This document shows positions 59,117 to 64,000 of a DNA stretch of 64,000 bases, piece after piece; the first letter of the stretch is position 1, and every line of letters begins with the position of its first letter. Origin of the DNA: [Actinomadura] parvosata subsp. kistnae (GTDB taxonomy: Bacteria > Actinomycetota > Actinomycetes > Streptosporangiales > Streptosporangiaceae); contig NZ_OOHJ01000023.1 of NCBI RefSeq assembly GCF_900323885.1, forward strand, positions 434,001-498,000, read 5' to 3'. A program made the translations under genes and the position numbers. The notes under the pieces were generated by a model that ran no database searches, had not been told where the DNA came from, and worked only from the letters and a program-made list of their open reading frames with translations.

Positions 59117-62100
59117 TTAAGGTTGCATGCGCGGCCTGTGCCGGGGATCGGGCGTGTGCGGCGGGTGTTGGGCCAGCAGTTCCAGCGTGACGTCGATGGC
59201 CCGTTCGAGCTGCGTGTCCACACCTCTGGCGTAGTCCTGCGGGGTGATGTCCACCTCGATGTCGGGATCCGTCCCGTAGTTCTCCACCTGCCAGCCCACG
59301 TCGTCGAAGGCGAAGGAGAACTCCGGCTGCGTCGTCACCGTCCCGTCGGCGAGCGTGTGGCGCGGCCAGATGCCGATCACGCCGCCCCACGTGCGCTTGC
59401 CGACCAGCGGGCCCAGCTTCAGCAGCTTGAAGGTGTGGCTGAAGATGTCGCCGTCCGAGCCGGCCCACTCGTTCGTGATCGCCACCAGCGGGCCGCGCGG
59501 CGACTCCGGCGGGTACGGCTCGGCGTCGCCCCACCGCGGGTAGTCGTAGCCCAGCCGCCGCCTCGACAGCTTCTGCAGCAGCAGCGACGACACGTGCCCG
59601 CCGCCGTTGAAGCGCACGTCCACGATGAGCGCGTGCCGGTCGTACTCGGCCAGGAACCCCCGGTGGAACTCCCCGAACCCCTCTGTCCCCATGTCCGGCA
59701 CGTGCAGGTAGCCGATCCGGCCGCCGGAGCGCTGGTGGCACCGGGCGCGGTTGAGGTTCACCCAGTCGCGGTAGCGGGCCGGCCGCTCGTCGGCCAGGGC
59801 CTTCACCGTGACGGTGAAGACGCGCTCCTCGCGGCGCAGAGTCAGCTCCACCTCCTCGCCGGCCTGGTTGACCAGGCGCTCGTTCGGGGTGGCCGTCCCC
59901 ACGCCGATCGGGGCGCCGTTGATCGCCAGGACCGCGTCACCCGTACGGACGTCCAGCCCCACCCGGTTCAGCGGCGAGGTCGCCTCCGGGTCCCACGGGT
60001 CGCCCGTCACGATCGCGGCGATGTGGTAGACGCCGTCCACCAGCCGCCAGTCCACGCCCAGCTTGCCCTGGCTGTAGTCGGGGCCGGGGCGGTACTCGCC
60101 GCCGCTCTCGTACGCGTGGCTGGTCGCCAGCTCGCCGTGCAGCTCCCACAGCAGGTCGGAGAACTCGCCCCGGGTCGTCACCCGCTCCACCAGCGGCCGG
60201 TACCGGTCGTACACGGCGGCCCAGTCGACGCCGGCCATGTCCTCGGTCCAGAAGTTCTCCCGCTGCAGCCGCCACGCCTCCCTGAACATCTGCCGCCACT
60301 CCGTCTCCGGGCACACCGACACCTTGATGCGCGACAGGTCCACCCAGCCGCTCTGCCGCCCCGGGGACTCCTCCTCGCCCGGCACCTCGCCCGCCTTCAC
60401 CACGCGCAGCCTCGACCCCGCCCGGTACAGCAGCGTCTTGTGGTCACGCCCCAGCTCGAACCCGCACACCCCGTCGGCGAACGTCTCGCTCTCGCCCTTG
60501 GCGAAGTCGAACAGGTGCAGCGTGTCGTCCCCGTGCAGCGGGCTGGTCAGGATCAGCGCCTTGCCCTTCAGCCCCGCCACCTGCTCGTAGCGGCCCTCCG
60601 GCAGCGGGAACGCGGTGACCCGGCGGCTCAGCCCGTCCACGTCCACGCGCAGCGGCTCCGGCTCGTCCCCGTCCTCGCCGTCCTCGCCGTCCTCCGCGTC
60701 CTCGTCGTCGTCCTTGTCGTGCAGCGGTCGCGGCCTGGGCACGAACGGGTCCGGCACGTCCGCGCGCAGCGCCACCGCGTACGGGCGGGTGCCCAGCGGG
60801 AAGCCCAGGTCGAACTGGAGCTGGTCGTAGACGGGGGAGAAGGCGCGCTGGCCGATGAAGTACAGGTACCTTCCCAGGGGGTCGAAGGCCGGCATCGAGT
60901 CCTTCAGCACCGGCTCGCTGGCCTGCGCCGTCCGTCCCGTTCCCGGATGGTGCAGCTTGATCGCGGTGGTCTGGGCGTTCAGCGGGCTCGCGTACGCCAG
61001 CCACTCGCCGTCGTGCGACCACGCCGGATCCTCCGGCGGCCCGTGCGGGTTCGCCTCCACCAGCTCAGAACGCCCGCTCTCCAGGTCCAGCAGGTGCAGC
61101 TCGTGGCGGTGGTTGACGACCGCGACCCGGTCGTGCGCCGGGTCGGGCACCAGCTCGTTGATCCGGCCCAGCCGGGCCACCTCCGTGCCCGGGCCGCCCT
61201 CGCCGCCCTCCAGGACGACCAGCTTCTCCTCGTCGCCGTCGTCGCTGGCCGCCGCGATCAGCCGCACCCCGTCGTTCAGCCAGGTCAGGAAGCGGTAGCG
61301 GACGCCGTCGGAGGAGCCGTGCTGGCGTACCGGGCCCTCCCAGTTCGCCATCGCGTACGCCTTGCCGCGCGCCGTGATCGCCAGCGCGCTGCCGTCCGGG
61401 CTGAGCGTGGCACTGTCGAGATAGTCGGCGGCCTCGACGAACCTGCGGTTGCGCTGGGTCCTGGAGCTGGCCAGGCGCACCTCCAGCCGGTGCGGCGGCT
61501 CGCCCGGCTCCAGCAGGTACAGGTCCGCGCCCGCGTGGTAGACCAGCCGCCGGCCGTCGCCCGACAGGTTGCGGGCGTAGTAGTCGTCGTGATGCGTGTG
61601 CCGGCGCAGGTCCTGCCCGTCCGGGGTGCACGAGTAGACGTTGCCGACACCCTCATGATCGGAGATGAAGCACACCCGGTCGCCGCTCCAGCAGGGCGCG
61701 GCCAGGTTGCCCGGCAGCCTGATCAGCCGCCCGAACTCGCCGTCGCCGCGCCGGTCGATCCACAGGTCGCCCACCGTCCCGCCGCGGTACCGCTTCCAGC
61801 GCGCCGGATCCGCCGTGTTGCGGCCCAGCACGATCATGTTCTCCGGTCCGTACGCGATCTCGTTCGCCGGCCCGTACGGCAGCCGCTCCGGCACCCCGCC
61901 CGGCGCCACCCGGTGCAGCCACTTTCGGCCCTCGAACGGCTGGGACTGGTCGCTGGCGTACAGGATGCGGCCCTGCGGATCCCATCCGGTCACCGTGCAG
62001 CGGGCGCCGTGGAAGGTCACCCGGCGGGCCGCGCCGCCGCCGGACGGCATCACATACACCTCTTCCTGGCCCTCCTCGCGGCCGACGAACGCCAGCTGGT

Positions 62101-62257
62101 CCCCGCGCGGGGAGATCCGCGGGTAACCGGCCTCGGCGAGCCCGGCCGTCAGCCGGAACGCCCGCCCGCCGCGGGCCGAGACCATCCACAGGTCGTCCTC
62201 GGCGGCGAAGACCACGACGTCCTGGAAGACGGTGGGGAAACGCAGGTAAGCCGACAT
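59117..62257 (-). CDS. Tricorn-type S41 peptidase
   Basis: A 1046-residue tricorn protease homologue that trims peptides from the proteasome or Clp. Residues 1-600 are two beta-propellers (DVVVFAAEDDLWMVSARGGR, YPRISPRGDQLAFVGREEGQ). An acidic insert (KDDDEDAEDGEDGEDGDE) lies near residue 520. Helical C1 region: REAWRLQRENFWTEDMAGVD; H714 in TSHAYES. A PDZ follows (VRTGDAVLAINGAPI), then the C2 serine domain with S934 in ITNEWAGSDGDIF, VDVRFNGGGH before it and KRTWGGVIGI after. Length and triad fit actinobacterial tricorns. ATG 62257 has GGAGC upstream. Confidence 0.95.
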   Translation of the reverse strand: MSAYLRFPTVFQDVVVFAAEDDLWMVSARGGRAFRLTAGLAEAGYPRISPRGDQLAFVGREEGQEEVYVMPSGGGAARRVTFHGARCTVTGWDPQGRILYASDQSQPFEGRKWLHRVAPGGVPERLPYGPANEIAYGPENMIVLGRNTADPARWKRYRGGTVGDLWIDRRGDGEFGRLIRLPGNLAAPCWSGDRVCFISDHEGVGNVYSCTPDGQDLRRHTHHDDYYARNLSGDGRRLVYHAGADLYLLEPGEPPHRLEVRLASSRTQRNRRFVEAADYLDSATLSPDGSALAITARGKAYAMANWEGPVRQHGSSDGVRYRFLTWLNDGVRLIAAASDDGDEEKLVVLEGGEGGPGTEVARLGRINELVPDPAHDRVAVVNHRHELHLLDLESGRSELVEANPHGPPEDPAWSHDGEWLAYASPLNAQTTAIKLHHPGTGRTAQASEPVLKDSMPAFDPLGRYLYFIGQRAFSPVYDQLQFDLGFPLGTRPYAVALRADVPDPFVPRPRPLHDKDDDEDAEDGEDGEDGDEPEPLRVDVDGLSRRVTAFPLPEGRYEQVAGLKGKALILTSPLHGDDTLHLFDFAKGESETFADGVCGFELGRDHKTLLYRAGSRLRVVKAGEVPGEEESPGRQSGWVDLSRIKVSVCPETEWRQMFREAWRLQRENFWTEDMAGVDWAAVYDRYRPLVERVTTRGEFSDLLWELHGELATSHAYESGGEYRPGPDYSQGKLGVDWRLVDGVYHIAAIVTGDPWDPEATSPLNRVGLDVRTGDAVLAINGAPIGVGTATPNERLVNQAGEEVELTLRREERVFTVTVKALADERPARYRDWVNLNRARCHQRSGGRIGYLHVPDMGTEGFGEFHRGFLAEYDRHALIVDVRFNGGGHVSSLLLQKLSRRRLGYDYPRWGDAEPYPPESPRGPLVAITNEWAGSDGDIFSHTFKLLKLGPLVGKRTWGGVIGIWPRHTLADGTVTTQPEFSFAFDDVGWQVENYGTDPDIEVDITPQDYARGVDTQLERAIDVTLELLAQHPPHTPDPRHRPRMQP

Positions 62258-62340
62258 GGCAGCTCCACTGGTCGATCGGACAGCCGGGGCACCCCGCGGG
62301 CCGCGGCCGTCCGATCACGTCACCGTCGGGCGGCCGATGC

Positions 62341-62463
62341 TCAGCCTTCGTCGGTGCCCTTCCGGCCTTCCCGCTTCGTCTCCTTGGCCTGCCGGTTCGT
62401 CTTGATGGCCTGCTTCTTGGACTTGCCGGACTTGGACGCGGGTTTCTTCTTCGTGTCAGCCAT
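62341..62463 (-). CDS. Small Lys-rich basic protein
   Basis: A 40-residue highly basic peptide (KKKPASKSGKSKKQAIK then TNRQAKETKREGRK). It has a strong GGGGGG ribosome site at 8 nt and start ATG 62463. Such short Lys/Arg peptides recur in actinomycetes with no known function; nucleic-acid binding is plausible. It lies between the tricorn and TetM-like genes on the same strand. Confidence 0.6.
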   Translation of the reverse strand: MADTKKKPASKSGKSKKQAIKTNRQAKETKREGRKGTDEG

Positions 62464-62564
62464 TGGAATTCCCCCCTGTAACGGACGAGATGCACCTGAT
62501 TGGTACACCAAGCCCCTTAATACCCATCTAGCGCCGAAACCCGACATACCACGTATCCGGGTCG

Positions 62565-64000
62565 TCATCTGAGGGGACGATCACCTGCGGGCTCCGACCA
62601 CCACACCCCCTCCCCATGCGACAACCCGGGCAGCCGCCGCTCCACCTCGTGCACCACCGCCGCCGGGATCTCCCCCTCCAGCACCCACCCCTCACCGTGC
62701 CGGCGCGCGTCCCGCACCTCCCCGCCCAGCCCGGCGAGCTGCGCCGACACCGGCCCGAACGCCTCCAGCGGCACCTCCGCCTCGAACCGGTGACACGGCT
62801 CGTACACGACCGTGCCCGCCCGGCGCAGCGCCCGCGCGAGCACGATCGGCGTACGCCGGCGAAAATCCCCCGCCACCGTGACGGGTGAGGAGTAACCGGT
62901 CCTGGTCAGCGTCACCAGCACGTCCGTCACCGGCCACCCGTGCGGCCCCTCCCGCAGCGCCAGCCGGACGCTCTCCTCGATCGCCCGGTGAAAGGCCAGC
63001 GGCAGCGACCCCAGATCCACCTCCAGCCGATAACCGACCCCCGACCCTCTGGGCGCGGGCTCGACCCGCAGGCCGACGGTGGCCATGAACGCGTTGCGAC
63101 CCTGGCGCTGCATCTCCTCGACCGCCTCGCCGGTGCCCGCCGGGCGCTCGAAGTACACGGGGCGGCTCGGCTCGAACACCGCCTCCACCCCGAAATCCCG
63201 CGCCAGCGTCTCCCCGATGACCTCCTTCTGCACCTCGCCATAGAGCAGGACCGACGTGTCGCCGCCGGCCAGCGTCCGGGTGCCGATCAGCGGGTCCTGC
63301 TCGGCCAGCGCCAGCAGGGCGGCATGCAGCCGCGGCTCCTGCCCGGGGACGCGCGGCCTGACCACCGTCTCCAGGCTCGGCGGGGTGAAATGCCGCGCCA
63401 CACCCGCCCGCTCCGGCTCGCCGAGCCGGTCGCCGACCCGGATCTCGGGCACCCCCCACACCTTGACGATGTCGCCGGCCAGGGCCCGGGTCTCGCGTGG
63501 ATCACCCGCCACGGCCAGCGCGGTCAACCGGCCTTCGTACGCATGCGGGCCCGGCCCGCCATCCACGTCCCCGTCGCCGCGCCGCCTCGTGCCGGCGGGG
63601 TTGCCCGCCCCGTGGTTCATGCCCGCCTCGCCATCTGCCCTCGTACCGGCAGGCTTGCTCCCGGCTGGAGGCTTGCTCGCGGCGCCGCCGCTCTGCCCCT
63701 GTCCCCGATAGAACGTCAGCGGCTCCCGCACCCGCAACACCCCGGACCGGACCCGCACATAAGCCACCTTCTCCCCGGACGGCGCACGCTCGATCGCGAA
63801 AACCGTGCCCACGGCCGGGCCCTCCTGGGCGACCCGCGGCACGGCGGGGAAGAACTCGGCGACGGCGTCCAGCAACTCGGGCAGCCCCTGGCCGGTGATC
63901 GCCGAGCCGAACAGCACCGGATACGCCACACCTTCACCGCACTGCCGCGCCAGCACCGCCCGCACCGCCGCGTCATCGGGCGCCTTGCCCTCGACGAGCA
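62565..64000 (-). CDS. TetM/OtrA-type ribosomal protection GTPase (N-terminus cut by window edge)
   Basis: The visible 478 residues are the C-terminal two-thirds of an EF-G-like ribosome protection protein; the G domain lies mostly outside the window. Visible: PVLFGSAITGQGLPELLDAV (end of the G domain), domain II VGTVFAIERAPSGEKVAYVR, domain III EQDPLIGTRTLAGGDTSVLL and GEVQKEVIGETLARDFGVEA, domain IV PLAFHRAIEESVRLALREGP then GWPVTDVLVTLTRTGY, and domain V CHRFEAEVPLEAFGPVSAQL. Domain II carries a Gly/Pro-rich insertion of about 60 residues (SGGAASKPPAGSKPAGTRAD region) absent from TetM. Actinomycete homologues such as OtrA act in self-protection; resistance here is not proven. Confidence 0.9.
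   Translation of the reverse strand, partial: LVEGKAPDDAAVRAVLARQCGEGVAYPVLFGSAITGQGLPELLDAVAEFFPAVPRVAQEGPAVGTVFAIERAPSGEKVAYVRVRSGVLRVREPLTFYRGQGQSGGAASKPPAGSKPAGTRADGEAGMNHGAGNPAGTRRRGDGDVDGGPGPHAYEGRLTALAVAGDPRETRALAGDIVKVWGVPEIRVGDRLGEPERAGVARHFTPPSLETVVRPRVPGQEPRLHAALLALAEQDPLIGTRTLAGGDTSVLLYGEVQKEVIGETLARDFGVEAVFEPSRPVYFERPAGTGEAVEEMQRQGRNAFMATVGLRVEPAPRGSGVGYRLEVDLGSLPLAFHRAIEESVRLALREGPHGWPVTDVLVTLTRTGYSSPVTVAGDFRRRTPIVLARALRRAGTVVYEPCHRFEAEVPLEAFGPVSAQLAGLGGEVRDARRHGEGWVLEGEIPAAVVHEVERRLPGLSHGEGVWWSEPAGDRPLR

Noticed and set aside
59123-62572. A 1149-residue open frame on the plus strand
   Set aside because: Exact antisense shadow of the tricorn protease gene; composition (Val/Arg/Gln/Pro-rich) matches no protein family.

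Overview
The window is very GC-rich double-stranded DNA with G/C-dominated third codon positions, dense gene packing, frequent ATGA/GTGA stop-start overlaps, GTG/TTG starts and many genes that look leaderless. Together with the family content (large STAND/WD40 and SARP-like TPR regulators, YbaB plus WXG-type proteins, tricorn protease, a TetM-like ribosome protection protein, MmyB-like XRE, PucR and GlxA regulators) this points to a chromosomal region of a filamentous actinomycete. A Streptosporangiales member (Nonomuraea-like) is my best guess, but that is inference. I see no rRNA, tRNA, CRISPR array, insertion sequence or phage module.

Layout. 1-5.9 kb: a LacI repressor cut by the left edge with two GAACCGGTTC operators, an ankyrin protein with repeat-expanded ends, a VOC protein, a decayed FMN reductase, and a divergent HxlR/short-chain dehydrogenase pair. 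5.9-18.2 kb: FUSC exporter with divergent MarR and GH13 glycosidase, a 753-residue STAND regulator, two alpha/beta hydrolases, a frameshifted ROK regulator divergent from a HAD phosphatase, an epoxide hydrolase, a decayed composite gene and a GlxA regulator divergent from an MFS pump. 18-25 kb: an AlaX-type tRNA editing protein with its XRE-cupin regulator, an SDR/XRE divergent pair, and a three-gene sugar ABC importer. 25.6-40.2 kb: a catabolic block with MFS importer, degenerate hydantoinase-like protein, DUF917 protein and PucR regulator; then phosphoesterase, secreted protein, a PAS regulator/aminotransferase operon divergent from ArsR/MFS, and a hyuAB operon with a palindromic operator. 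40-44.4 kb: a small helical protein, YigZ, isochorismate synthase, secreted SGNH hydrolase and secreted HNH nuclease.

44.6-54.7 kb is the most unusual part: a 1515-residue membrane-anchored nSTAND1-WD40 protein, then a small WXG-like protein with a YxxxD tail motif, a divergent YbaB/EbfC protein, a 1330-residue protein running from a WXG-like membrane head through a proline-rich linker and helical repeats to a C-terminal amidoligase domain, and an overlapping 170-residue partner. I read the last four as a candidate type VII-linked effector or peptide-modifying cassette.

54.7-64 kb: a two-hairpin leader that buries the Shine-Dalgarno and start codon of a tandem fluoride channel (FluC) pair, a methyltransferase, a frameshifted HtrA-like protease, a GT4 glycosyltransferase, a strong hairpin, a tricorn-type protease, a tiny Lys-rich protein and the C-terminal part of a TetM/OtrA-like protein cut by the right edge.

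Two themes run across the window. First, at least eleven genes have a TANNNT hexamer 6-8 nt before the start codon, so their mRNAs should be leaderless; this also fixes several start sites. Second, short tandem duplications of 24-36 bp sit at gene ends or in linkers, and three genes carry single-base indels in G/C runs.
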